From Dactylonectria macrodidyma (lineage: Eukaryota; Ascomycota; Sordariomycetes; Hypocreales; Nectriaceae), in the NCBI GenBank assembly GCA_020744425.1, contig JAGMUV010000015.1:372001-436000 (forward strand): a DNA stretch of 64,000 nt, given 5' to 3'. Shown in pieces: positions 49,196 to 60,730 of this stretch; position 1 is the stretch's first letter, and each line of letters begins with the position of its first letter. A model generated the notes under the pieces. It had not been told where the DNA came from, searched no databases, and saw only the letters and a list, made by a program, of their open reading frames with translations. A program made the translations under genes and the position numbers.

Positions 49196-51242
49196 CTAAT
49201 TCTCTGCGCGCCCATTGGTAGCGCCACGGTCTCCTCTCTCTTCAAAGTCCGCTAGCATGCCGCGGATTTCCGTCTCGTCGTAGTTGCCATTCTCCTCTGG
49301 GGCGGGGAAGCCCTCGATTGTCTCGGCCAGCTCAAGCCCCTCACGCTTGCCTCGCTCAACGTTAATGAACCAGATCATTGGCGCTGGGAAGCCCACCAAA
49401 GCAGCAAGGAACCAGAACGCTGGTCGGATGCTGCCAGTCTTATCGATTATGGCACCGACAATTGTAGGGCCGAACACGCTGGAGCCTTTGTCGGTGATGG
49501 CATACAATGCATAAAATGCAGCCTCTGAACCTGGGGGGATGAGCTCCCCGTACAGCGAGCGACAGTAGCCACTCAAACCACCGAGCACGAAGCCGTACAC
49601 CGCTGCCAGCGGATACATCTCCCACGGCTGCTGAAGTCCGATGACTCCCCAATCTCTAACAAATGGGAGGTAGCCCAGCAACCCGTAAATGGGAATCAAT
49701 TCAAACAGGGCAATGCAGACGAGGATGGTGTGGTGTGGTTGCAAGTTGAATATTCGTGAGATCCATGACCACCCGAACGCGCCAAACACGCCAAAGAGTG
49801 TCGATATGACGTTGATCATTCCCAGAGCCCATGGCTTCATGTGAAGTTGTGTCTTTGCGAAGAGGATCGCTGTGGATGATGTCGTGGCGATGGCATCCGA
49901 CAATAGAAACCAACCAGCCAAGAACAATACGATATCCACGAGGCGTCTTGCCAGCTGAATCGTCTTGAAGAGGGACTTCCATGCCTGGAAAATGTAAGAG
50001 AACCAGGACAAGGCGCCTTTCTTCCCGTTGCTAGCAAGTGGCGGCCCGGGTCGAGGCCGCAGCCACAAAGCAGCGGGAATAGTGAACGCGGTCCACCAAG
50101 CTCCTACTAGACAAAGAACGACTCTCTGGCCCCAGGTGGAGTTTCCCATAGCGATCAGAACAGCAATGCAGACTAATTGTAGGAAAAGGGCTGCGATGTA
50201 TCCAGTTCCAATTCCAACGGCCGAGATGTGCGTGGACAGCTCGAGCTCTTTGGATGTGATTTCCGAGTGAGTCGCGGTCGGCGTCAAGCGATCACCATCT
50301 TCGGACAACAAAGGCGAGGTTGAGGTGATGTCGGAATTATCGAGGTCACCAACTGAGTCGTTGAGCGGTCTGGACTCGACTCCAGACGCACCCAGATCGG
50401 GCGTGCCGACAACGTTCGCATCAATGACCTCAGGGTGGTAACGCACCAAAAGTGGCAAGAACGAATTTAGGAGGACAAAAGAGGCGCCAAAGGATGTGTT
50501 GGAAATGATGGTCAAGAGGGCGCCAAGGATGTATGTCTCTTTGGAGATGAAGATGTAGCACAAAACAGCAAAGCTGCCAGTCCACGCGAATGCAAGAAGT
50601 AGTTTCTTGCGATAGTTTCCATGGTCCGCAGCGCAGCTGATGCTGACAACAAGGAGTGCTTGAACCAGAACACTCACGGAGAAAGTGTACATGGCAAAGC
50701 TCGCAGTGTTGATCTCCATACCTAGCACATACACAATGCACTGGCCGTCGTCTTTCTCCTTGCTGTAACTAGAGCCGCATGGCGTCTTCCGGTCGGAGAG
50801 GAGGACGCCATTCTCTCGCGCGAGCGTCTCGAGGAGGATGGGGATGAATGAACCTAAGACGAGTCAGCCCCCCGCCGTTGCAGACCATCGGGTCGTTATT
50901 ATCCCTAGCATTTGGGGAGCATCAGGACATACCAATTCCACAAATCACATAGACCTCTGCCGCAAATGCGTAACTATACCACCCAAGGAGCTCCTTTTTG
51001 CTTGTTGGTCGCGCGTCATGGCCGGCGTGACGCGGAATGACCGGCCGTCGCAAGCCGGCCTCGCTGCTGCCGGAGCTCATGTTGTGGTCGTAGTCGTCTT
51101 CGTCGCTCGATGATCGCTCGTCGTCGGCCTCAAAGGCAGAGGTAGCGCAGGAGCGAAATGATCGTTTTGAGAGAATGGAGAGGCCAGACCAGAGGCGCTG
51201 ACCCTGCAATGACGGCCGGCTGGTCTGGAGGTTTGGCGTCAT
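49196..51242 (-). CDS. ATG22: ATG22, vacuolar amino acid effluxer
   Basis: Atg22 is an MFS-like vacuolar membrane protein that exports amino acids, notably leucine, released by autophagic breakdown. Exons 50933-51242 and 49196-50853 give 655 residues from ATG 51242. ATG 51080 in the same frame would give 601 residues. I keep the longer form because the Ser/Asp-rich stretch [15 protein letters not shown] looks coding, but the start is uncertain. Family segments are [34 protein letters not shown], split here by the intron ([14 protein letters not shown] and YVICGIGSFIP), [51 protein letters not shown] and [12 protein letters not shown]. About eleven to twelve membrane spans are expected, with a long hydrophilic loop (around residues 240-300) rich in Ser and Asp. 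Confidence 0.93.
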
Positions 51243-52783
51243 GGCTACCTGGAACTCGGCTTCCCGTGATCCCGCCCAGTGCACGTGATTCTCGTCACAC
51301 GGCCCAGCCGGGTGAGCTGGTGGTCGGTTTTGGCTGGTGGCTTTGCGCCTTGCCGGAATGACCAATCCAACCCAATGCTCTTTGGTCGATTTTGATTCAC
51401 CGATCACAAGGCTTGACCCCTTTCTTACAGGAGTGTTTGCGAATGAGATGTTTGCGCATGGAGGAATGATATCGCATTCGCGTTGGTCGATGAGCAGGGA
51501 GCAGGTATTGAACAAGGCCAAGACACCAAGACAGTTCGCATCCACCGTGACCGACTTAGTCGTACTCTTAAACATGGCTCAGCACGCGGCTTCGCCGCAT
51601 TCTTGTCCTCGAACCCTGCATCACGAGGCAAACGTGGGACCCAAGGGTTCATCTATTGCTCAAAGGGGCTTAAAATGGGCAGCATTCTCGACGAACATCC
51701 AAACTGCCCATTCGCTCCTTTTGGGCCTTATTCACCAAGGAGGGTAACACTCCGCCAGAGTGACGATCTTCGGGCGCTCTTGTCAAGGGTCTGCTTCTCC
51801 AAGTGGCCATCTCAGCACTAACGACATGTCGTTCACACGTTTTAGCTCTGTGACGCTGTTCACGAAGGTGAAAGGGGTCTAGTCGGCGAGGCTAGGGAAA
51901 CACCGCAGGTAGGATAGCCAATCCGGGATGCTGGAATGAGTACCGAGCGACCAAAACCGGAGCACACGCCTAAGACTCGACCAAAAGTTGATGGGAAATC
52001 GTTCGACTCATCTTCGAACATCACAAGTACTCGGAAACCGCTTGGGTGCCTCTGTGTATGGACCAACAGGTGAGGGGAAGTGGAGTTTGGGGTGCTCGGG
52101 GCTGGGAGGGATCACCCTGGCCTTGTCCCTCAGCGTCATTGCGGGTGATTTTGGGTCCATCGCAAGCGCTTTGGGTGTCAATAGTTGCATGGCTTCGGGG
52201 ACTAGTCTTGACTACGAAGTACTGTGGTTTGGGGGTCCACGAGATAATTGTTTTAGGGACCAATGGGATAAATGGCTTGCCATATCCGGCCCCAGGGTTG
52301 GAGCTGAATTCGTCCAGGCTGAAAAGTTGGCAGCAGGCCCTTGCAACTGATTTGAACCAGTTTTTCTTTCAAAAGCACCAAGACGGCCATGTGCTGCGTT
52401 TCCATTGGTGAGGATCGCATGTTCGACTTCGAGCTCCGCGTAACAAGAAGACGCCTAGCTGGGAACTATTGACGATGATGACTCCATCAAGTTGCGACCT
52501 CTTTGCACCAGCTCTGATGAGTCCTGAATTTGGAACGCATTTGGCAAACTGTTGGTCCAGTGAAACATTGGCGCAAGTACGCACTCGAGGTGCGGTTGAA
52601 GAGATGGTGGTATTATTGTGTCTGAAAGAAAAAAAAAATAGTCGGGATATCTTGGGGTATTTCCAAATACGCATCATCAACGACACATCAAGAGACTGCT
52701 GGAAAGTGACGACACTCTCCAAGCAATCTTCCTTCTCATCTCCCCCTTGCCTCATCACAGTTTCCATTCCCTGAAGCGACAGC
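51243..52783. other. Spacer between ATG22 promoter and DUF3602 3' end
   Basis: About 1.5 kb. Contains ATG22 upstream sequence, where the ATG22 frame stays open but without a better start. ORFs of 110-136 codons on the plus strand show no recognisable family. Confidence 0.45.
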
Positions 52784-53292
52784 TTACTTCTTGGACCTTC
52801 CAAAGATCTTGGCCTTGAGCTTGTCGGCCAGGCTCTGCGGGGCAACGGGAGTGGCCTTCTCGGTGGACTTCTTTTTTTTGGCCTTCTCCTCGCCATTGGA
52901 GAACTCGTTTCCAGCTCCGCCACGGCCTGTGTGGAAGTCACGGCCGTCCTGGCTAGGACGGATGGCAGCCTCGGGAATGATGTCCTTATCCACGCGCTCG
53001 GTGGACTTGACGCCTACATCTGAGATGTTACCAGCGCCTACGATCGGGGTGCGTTAGCGGGACTATGTTTTGCGTCTCATGCAGGTTGTGTCACATTGGA
53101 GCCGGATGACGAATAAAAAAGAGAGGGAGCGAAGGGACATTGTCAAGCCTTACCTCCTCGACCGGAGCTGTATGCGCCGTCGCCGTGGCTTCCCTCAACA
53201 CCGCTTCGGACGACCTCGCCATCGACGTACTTGGTATCGTCAACGTTGATGTTGCCGGCGCCGCCACGGCCGTGAGAAACTTCGACCGACAT
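52784..53292 (-). CDS. DUF3602 family protein with GRGGAGN repeats
   Basis: Exons 53154-53292 and 52784-53037, split by a 116-nt intron with GCTAAC branch site, give 130 residues. Three copies of G-R-G-G-A-G-N occur: near residue 8, at the splice junction near 44, and near 88. These repeats define the DUF3602 family, which includes yeast PAR32, a rapamycin-responsive phosphoprotein that regulates ammonium transport. The rest is hydrophilic, with a Lys-rich segment (KAKKKKSTEK) and a C-terminal basic helix ending FGRSKK. No membrane segment or signal peptide. Disorder is likely. A link to TOR signalling is inferred from the family only. The second repeat is split by the intron, so its codon frame strongly supports the splice. 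Confidence 0.92.
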
Positions 53293-55340
53293 GGGTGGTG
53301 ATAAGAAAGTGATTGGGGAGGTGATCGGGTGGAAAAGATCGAGATGTGTAAGTCGGGTGAGTTGGGCGACAGATTTGGGTCAAATGTTTTGCGGGGTGGA
53401 AATCAATGAGGGCCGCCTTTCGGCGGAAGGAACGCGAGTCCAGGGCATGGCATCTCTTATAGCCAAATTTCCTGGGGGGCCAGTCCAGCTTGTTGACCGG
53501 GTCATAGGAGGGACAGACAAGGCAAGGCGGTGCGAGGCAGTGCGAAACAAGGCATCGATAAGGTCTGACATTGGATCATGGCATCATGAAAGCTGCGTGC
53601 TATCTATCACTATCAGCTGCCGAGCGCTATCAGTTAGGTTCCTCTTGGGGGGGGACCAACCCTAGAGCCGTGCTGAAGCACGCTGAATGCGGGATGGTCG
53701 CAGCGCCCAGGTGGCTGGCAGGCTGGGCGCCAAGCCCTGGGCCAAAGGGAAGATGCCGTGATGGGTGACGCCCATGGCAGAAGGGCAATGACGGACCAGT
53801 AAGAAAGTCGTTCGTCTGACCTTGTTACGTATCCGAATTTGGTGAGTCTCTCCCCACCCTTTTCCAGCCGTATCATGGTTGATGGGGGACGACGACTCAG
53901 GGCTTATCAGGGACCTTGCATGGAGTCTGACAAGGTGGTGGTGATAGTGATGGTGGGAGGCAATTTAGCGTGCATGCGGGATGGGAGTACAGGTGGGAAT
54001 TTGAGTACAAGCTCGGGTGGAGCATGTCATGTGGCATCAGAGGTACCTGGGACAAGACGTGTACTTTGCCGTGCTGCATCGCCCAGTACTGTCCCCATGT
54101 CGAGAAGCTGGAACATGTATGTTTCGAAGTGTCCCGAATTACGGTTCTTATTACTCTATCTCTGTCGCATCTGATGACGAAATTCCACTTTACGCACGCG
54201 GCGCCGGTTCGCAGCCATGATTTTTGACTTGCGTTGCTTGATCCTCCAGCCCGCTTGTCCGTGCGATGCATTCAGCTCGTGAATCAAGATCCGGCTAGGC
54301 TGATGGCTGTTCTGGGAACTTACGGGTGGGATACGAAGATGAAAACGAATCGCAGCAAGTCGAGGTCCACACGTTTCCCCTCCTAATAATCGATCACTGC
54401 CAGAGTCTCACAGAGCTCAAGGTGAAATGACGCATCATTTTGGCGTCGGAAGTTATGCTACTGAACCTTGGGGAGAGGTGGCTGTTAGATCCAGCCGAGA
54501 GTCAGGTGTCACCAATCAGGGCCATAGTTTTCCAGCTATGCCTAAAGCACAGCGAATGCTTATACACCCATCCTAGGGATAAGATATCACCACCTAAATA
54601 TCATAGTCAGGAACCTTTCCAGGTTCTCGGTCGCTAACATGATATCGCACCTATTAGATGAAATGTCAGTATATCCTTGAATGTCAAGCTAATACACGAC
54701 GTCCTCCTTTCAAAGCGTGGCATTTCGGATCGCATCAAATCGTCGAATCCATGACACAGATGCTACTTCATGACCAATTAAGGGACGATGCTATTTTGTT
54801 CAGTGTCTTGGAGACGATCTTGGAGGTTCTGCAGTCCTAAACCGCAAACTGCAGCATACCTGGACTCAATCTATGCAGTGCCCGTATTGGCGTACGGGTT
54901 AGATGTGAGCGCTGTAATGTCACCCTCATCGTAATCTCGATCGGCATTATATGAGATGGTTATGGTGGGTAATAGATGAGTAGGGAGGCAAGGTTGAGAA
55001 GACCACTGCGGGAGGGTGTTTGGCAGGGTATGATGTAGATAAGATGGAAAGACCTCGAGGAGAGGGTTGAGGAGAGGGTATATTGAGAACCTAGAGAAGA
55101 ATGCAGAATAAAAAATATCGCGGACACACTCTGGAGGGGAGAATAGTCATTCCAGAGGAGGAAAGGGAGCAGCGACGATGGTAGCGGCAGTCAGGCTGTG
55201 CCACTCCCTTTTTTCCCTTCGTTGCGTGATATGTGATGGTCTTGCCTACCTAGGCATTCATGGACTGGGTCTTTCATCTAGATGTGAAGGTGCCAGATCT
55301 GACAACTCTCCCAAGAGACTATCCTCCATCTCGAGTGCCT
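53293..55340. other. Gene-free interval of 2.0 kb
   Basis: Contains the DUF3602 promoter and unassigned sequence. Short ORFs at 54440-54637 and 54658-54840 (plus) have no recognisable family. The stretch from about 54900 to 55170 is A/G-rich. Confidence 0.45.
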
Positions 55341-55855
55341 CTATTGTTTCCCATCGCCTCCATCGTTGCCGTAGCATTTGTCGCATCTGTCGCCCCTGTC
55401 ACCTTTGCCGCCCTCGTCACTCCCGTCATGGCTTCCACCACTTCCCACCCCGGACAGCTCTTCGCCTTTGTCTCCACCGGTTGGAATAATCAACTCTTCT
55501 GGTTCGGTTTTACCTGCAGGATACCCTTCATCCTCCGATCGTGTCACTGAATCGTCGTCTCTAGTTGACCCAGAAGTCTCTTGGTCGCTTTCTCTATAGT
55601 CTTGCCCATTTGGTGTAATGTGTCGTCCTTTCTATTTTAATAGTAGATCGTCAGTCATGAGACACTCATGAGCCACTGATAAGTCCATACCTGCACCCTC
55701 GCCGGAGGGAAGTTGCTCCAGGATCTTTTTTCTGTAGCAGCAAACCATGCAACACGTTAGGCTCTGAGTTTAGCCATCGCCTTCTCCGTCAGCTCTTCCC
55801 AGGTCTCTACACCAACCGCCTCCAGAATATCTGGCCCCCACTGCGGCGGCGGCAT
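55341..55855 (-). CDS. Possible small three-exon gene of unknown function
   Basis: Three segments on the minus strand join in frame: 55813-55855, 55691-55731 and 55341-55631, with 81- and 59-nt introns, to 124 residues. The product starts MPPPQWGPDILEAV, continues through SWSNFPPARVQKGRH and ITPNGQDYRESDQETSG, and ends in an acidic Gly/Asp/Lys-rich tail containing DRCDKC. An alternative reading keeps the first intron and gives a short peptide ending WEELTEKAMAKLRA. I recognise no family, and the call rests only on splice signals and protein-like composition. It could instead be a relic. Confidence 0.3.
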
Positions 55856-56999
55856 ATGTGCTGAATTCTGGTATGAGGATGAAAGGTGAGTGAGAATGTG
55901 CTTGATGTAGTCTCAAAACCTATCGAGGAGGGACGGGGCTGGTACAGATGGCGATGTTGAAAAGGAAGGCAAAGAGGAGATGGCGATGTCGGCATAGCTC
56001 TGGATCATATATAATCAGAAGAGATGGTTGAGTTGATCTCGTGCGTCATCCCAGTCCGTAGTTTCTGACAGACTGTGCAGAAGCCCCGGCAGGTTATGCA
56101 TCTCGCGATTATCAGTATACCTACCTGCATACTCGCTCTGCTCCATATGCATTAAAGACTCGATTGCATCGATTTAGCATCGCATATATAATCTGACTTT
56201 CAATTTAGAGCATGAAAGCTCCTTGAATGCCGTCGAATTTGAATGTCGTAGGTGGCTCTGTCTCGGGTTGATCTCCCACACATAGGACAGCCGTGCGATA
56301 TGCTGCCTTGATGCCTCGGTCTCATTCTTCGATGATCTGGCTTCCTGGCTTGAAGGTCGCATATCCAGACCTCAAGACAGCCGTACTATTTCCCGCTGGC
56401 TCGGAATTATTTGAGTTTGTGAACGATGGGTTCGGACTATTCAAGGATGAGCCCCGATTGGAGTTCTATGAGTAGAAAGAGTACGAGCTCGAGGGTATTC
56501 TTGGTTGCAGCTACAATCTACGCCGGCTTGATATGAATATCTTAGTTTAATTCGCTTCATGATTGTTTTGATGTATATGTATTTTTTTTTTAATTTAGTG
56601 ATAATATAGCTCTTAGTTATGATTTGCGCATACTCCAATAGGCGTTATTGGCGTGTGCGGTGTTTTCCTTTCACCAGAGGCATGCTCAGCGGATTACCTC
56701 GCATATTTGTCCTCATCATGTCTTCTAGGCACGGGCATCATCGTGTCATGAACATATCACCGCGTTACTTGTTCTTATCATCCGTGAAATTTTCGATTTA
56801 TAACAAAGTACTCCTCGATCTGCAATGTGCGCTAATGTGTAAACAACTATCCTGCCTACTTGGCTTGGCTCTCGAGGGTCTATGGAAGAATATTACATCC
56901 ATACACTCTCAGAGCAGTCACAAAACTCGAAATCGCAAATAGGCCCTCCCGAGCTACCGGTACATCGATCCATAGTCCTATCCAGTCTATCCTAACACC
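55856..56999. other. Spacer left of the isocyanide synthase gene
   Basis: About 1.1 kb, partly A/T-rich (56480-56640). It probably marks the boundary between the housekeeping block and the biosynthetic cluster. No gene recognised; ORFs of 60-107 codons lack domains. Confidence 0.45.
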
Positions 57000-59104
57000 T
57001 TAGTCGAAATGAATACGCCACAACTCTCGATCACTTCCCGCCGTGAAGTCGCTGCGCGTATGCATCATCAGGACGTTGTCATTCACCAGCAGGTCACCTT
57101 TCTCCCAGACATGGTAGAATGCGACTCGTCGATCATGCAGCAACTCAGTGATTGCGTCGCAGATCATCTCGCTGTCTTCATTGTCGTCAATCGTCACGCT
57201 CGTGGCATCAAAGGCGGTTTTGCTTTGTGGCCAGGGCTCGTGGTATCGGATGCAGGGCGCTCCAGTTGTAGGGTGCTGGATGACCAATGGGAGACCGCTC
57301 AAGGTTGTCGAGTTGAACGACGAAGTCGATACTGTCCACGTCATTTTTGACAGCTTCTCGACGGTGAGCCAGGGCGGCAAGTACTTGAATAGTAGAGTGG
57401 ACGATGAAAAGAGGGTAAACCCCGTATCTGAAGGAGAGGGTGTTGGGGTGTGGAAGAATTGGAACCTGAAGCGCCAGAGTTAGTAACTTGATGGAAAATC
57501 AACTTGTCAGTGGCGGAGGCGCATCGACTTACTGTGGTGGTGTTGAGACCAAAACTTCTTCATTGGTGGCTTCGTCAACCTTCTTGACAGTCTTGAACAG
57601 GCCATCGTAGTGGAACGGCATCCACTCAGCAGAAAGCACATTGTTCAAACCACGCGTGTCTGCGCCCCGATCCTTGACCTCGAGTAGGAGGCCAAACTTC
57701 CAGGGGAGGGGCACGCCAAAGTCATACGATTTCTTGATGAAGGCCTCCTTGTCGGGCCTCTTGACGAAACCGCGCATGATGATGGGCGAGTTGATTTCTG
57801 AGAGGGCGCGGACTTTCTTACAGTCGATGTCGTCCATCGTCAGAGCACCACGGCCTTGGGCGGGTCGGATCGTCAAACCAGCTGGGTAGATGGGCTCGCA
57901 GGTGATGCCGCCCTTGTCCTCGGCCCAGGAGAGGAGGTCGGACTTTTCGCGATAGTAGCTGGGTCTACCGTTCTCATAGACGAGCTCGAGCGTCTCGTCC
58001 TTTTCGAATTCGGCTCGCGGGCCCGTGGTGGTGGTGCCATCGAGCTTGAAGACAATGGTCGAGTGCCACGGCGTTGTGTAGATGGTGTCGGTGGGGAGGA
58101 GGTTGAGGGAGAGCTTGGATGCGCCGGTGGATGGATGGATCGACAGACGGATGTGGTCGACGTACTTGGTTCGAACTGCATTCGCAAATGCCTAAGAAAG
58201 ATAATTAGTTGCGTCAAGTATAGAAGCAAGGCTGTCAAACTTACATCTCCTCGAGCCATCATCTGCTTCGCAATGTACTCGATGCCCCTCTTGTACTTGG
58301 ACTTTGTGCGGTCCTCCTTCAGCGGGTAGACATTCTCCAAATCGAGCTGGAGAAACTTGATGTATCCGCGGTAGGCCATGCAGACGTCCTCGCTCTGACG
58401 GGCTTCCTCCCAGGTCCAGTCGGGCCGGGAGAAGCTGTTGAGCAAGGCGCGGCGGAAGTTGGACGCGTTCGCGACGTACGTCATCTCGTTGAACTCGGTG
58501 GGAAGCTCGATGTTGACGAGATCTCGAAGGCGGGCGAAGGAGATGTGCTTGAAGCCCTTAGTCATGGCAAGCTCTCGGAGGGCTTCGCCGTAGGACCAAA
58601 CATCTTTGTCGGGAACACCCAACAAATCTTGAGGAGAATTAACATTGTTTCCTTGTGAGCAAGTATACGTTTCTTAGTCTTACCGTTGTATACGAGACCA
58701 TCGGAAATGATTGTCAGCTTCGCGCCAGGGGTATACACATCGCCAATAGACTGGCAAAGACCATTCAATCGAGCGAGCGCAAACTCCTCTGCCTTGTCTG
58801 GGAGGTTTCCCAGGACCTTGCTCACTGAATTGGGGGACTTGAAGGGGAACGCCGGCAGGCACAAAGGCACCGGGCGGCCAGACTTGACGTGGGTATAGGT
58901 GAGAGCGATGAATTTCAGGGCAGACTCGTCGGCTCTGCTTTCAATGCTCGGAGAGCTGACCATGCGATAACGGTCGATTATCTGCAGGATTTTGGATGAG
59001 GTTTGGAGAGCTTCGACGTCGAGGGCGACGGGGAGGGATGTAATGCCGTTGCCCACGATGCCCAATGGCACCGGCCTGGGCTCAATAGCGCCAGCGACAG
59101 ACAT
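57000..59104 (-). CDS. Isocyanide synthase-dioxygenase fusion (DIT1/PvcA plus TauD)
   Basis: Exons 58684-59104, 58245-58627, 57533-58191 and 57000-57465 join in frame to 642 residues from ATG 59104. The N-terminal half (about residues 30-330) resembles the pyoverdine/dityrosine (DIT1_PvcA) family that makes isocyanides from amino acids: KILQIIDRYR, LPAFPFKSPN, LTIISDGLVYNDLLGVPD, FARLRDLV. The C-terminal half is a TauD-type Fe(II)/2-oxoglutarate dioxygenase: MRGFVKR, WMPFHYDG with His462 and Asp464, and NDNVLMMHTRSDF with His623; Arg634 and Arg638 fall at the expected 2-oxoglutarate positions. The same architecture occurs in fungal isocyanide synthases such as XanB of the Aspergillus xan cluster. 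The divergent flavin monooxygenase and MFS gene support a biosynthetic cluster. Substrate and product cannot be read from sequence. Confidence 0.92.
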
Positions 59105-60730
59105 TGCGATTGCAGTGGCAAAGATTGTGTGATGTTTGAATCAAAGACAAACTAGAAGATAGAGAGAGAGAGAGAGAGTTGTGTTTGTTTCTGAGAATGA
59201 CAAGACAGAGCGATTCGGAATAGGAACAGGATATATCTATGTATATATGTTTCATCCAGACCAAACGTCACTCTCGATATGCATTCCGAACGGCATTCCG
59301 ACTCGGGACCTGCGATCCTAGAATGGCTTCATACCGACTCTAACCTCTAACACGGGCCCCTTCCCCTATGCTGCCACGAACTACGTAACCTCATTCTCGC
59401 ATCGCCCAATTCGCCCCTGCTTTTCACGGCCAGTTCCGAAACCTGCACACATTGTAACGTGAGGGAAGTCCCTTGCTAATGGGGACGGATGGTCTCTATC
59501 CACTTTTTTGCAAAACTTGGCATCTTTTCTTGCCACCCTTCCCCGTCCCAAGTTCTATCCCACCGCGGACCGAGACCGAACGGACCTTTCTTTTTGCTTC
59601 AGGTGGTTCCGCCTAAACTACTATGTAAAAAGTAGGTACTCGCAAAATAGGTACTAAGTATGTGTGCACGGAGCGCCGTCCATGGACAAATACAGACGGG
59701 GGGCACGGAAACAAGGTCGAAAATGGCAGGACATCCCTAGTTGGCTTTGGCGCCATCTGTCTAGATGCAGGTTTCTGACAAGGAGAGGAGGGACGATGAT
59801 AGAGCCTGTATTCGGTAACTAACCGGTGCCAGGGCTACGATAGCCGGGATCCTATGTGATGCGGCCCATCATAAGTTGCAGCCTTGTATCGACCTCCCGA
59901 AAACACGACCACATCCCGGAACCGAGAGAGGCCACTACGTAGAACTTGGGTTGCACTCCCGGGGGGACGTTTGACCAATGTCACCCCAGACTTGCAAAAG
60001 ATCAAAAAAGAACCTACGCTACAAAAGGATAGACCTCTGTAAACCCTTGTAATCTTGTACTACCTACGCCACATAGGTCCAAATCAGGGTCTGGAGCAGC
60101 GAATAGCTCGACGCGGCACATTCTCCAGTTGCCCAATTGGGTAATACGGGGCCGAGCGATCCCCACGGCCGCTCCGGGACATGGGACCGGGCCTGGGCTG
60201 ATGAGCCGCGCGCGAAATCCGGCAACCAGTCCCGCATATCTCAAGTTACGAATACTCTTACGGCCGAGAAAAAAAGGTGGGCTATGTGGCACGAATAATA
60301 CAGGGGGACCGAAAACTCGGAATCGTACTGTTGGTGACGAATCAAGAATGTGCGTCGGCGTTTCAACTCTAGACCGCCAGGACGGGCAAGGTGCAAAGTC
60401 AGGACATGCGCCTAGGGTCTTGGAGATGCGTCCAGGGTCTTGAGGACATGCCAGCTAGGGCCTTGTGCCGGATCCTCCCGTCTCAGCTAGGACATCGCGT
60501 CACTCTAGTTTCTCGGAAAGGATTCTTGAGAAGTGGTTCCGGAGTCCGTATCATGGGCGGCGTTGGGTTTCGGTTTTCTATATTCTGAGGCCATTGCGGC
60601 AGCATTGCCCTTTGGGAATTCTAGCAAAAACCCTTCCTTTGCTACTTTTAAACCCAAAAGGAGGAAAAAACGATAACCAAGACCATCATTCATACCGCCT
60701 ACCTAATTCACACCCAACTCCAATCTCAAC
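59105..60730. promoter_or_regulatory. Divergent promoter region shared by isocyanide synthase and flavin monooxygenase
   Basis: A 1.6-kb spacer between the two divergent cluster genes. Near the synthase start is a (GA)n tract (about 59160-59178) in its leader. Near the monooxygenase start is a C/A-rich leader. No transcription-factor motif can be assigned with confidence. The spacer is long enough for a complex shared control region. Confidence 0.6.

Noticed and set aside
54440..54840. Short plus-strand ORFs in the spacer right of DUF3602
   Set aside because: The peptides look moderately protein-like but are 60-65 residues with no family, and I could not build a supported gene model.
59105..60730. 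Copper-responsive regulator site in the cluster promoter
   Set aside because: Some fungal isocyanide clusters respond to copper, but I could not identify a convincing binding motif here.
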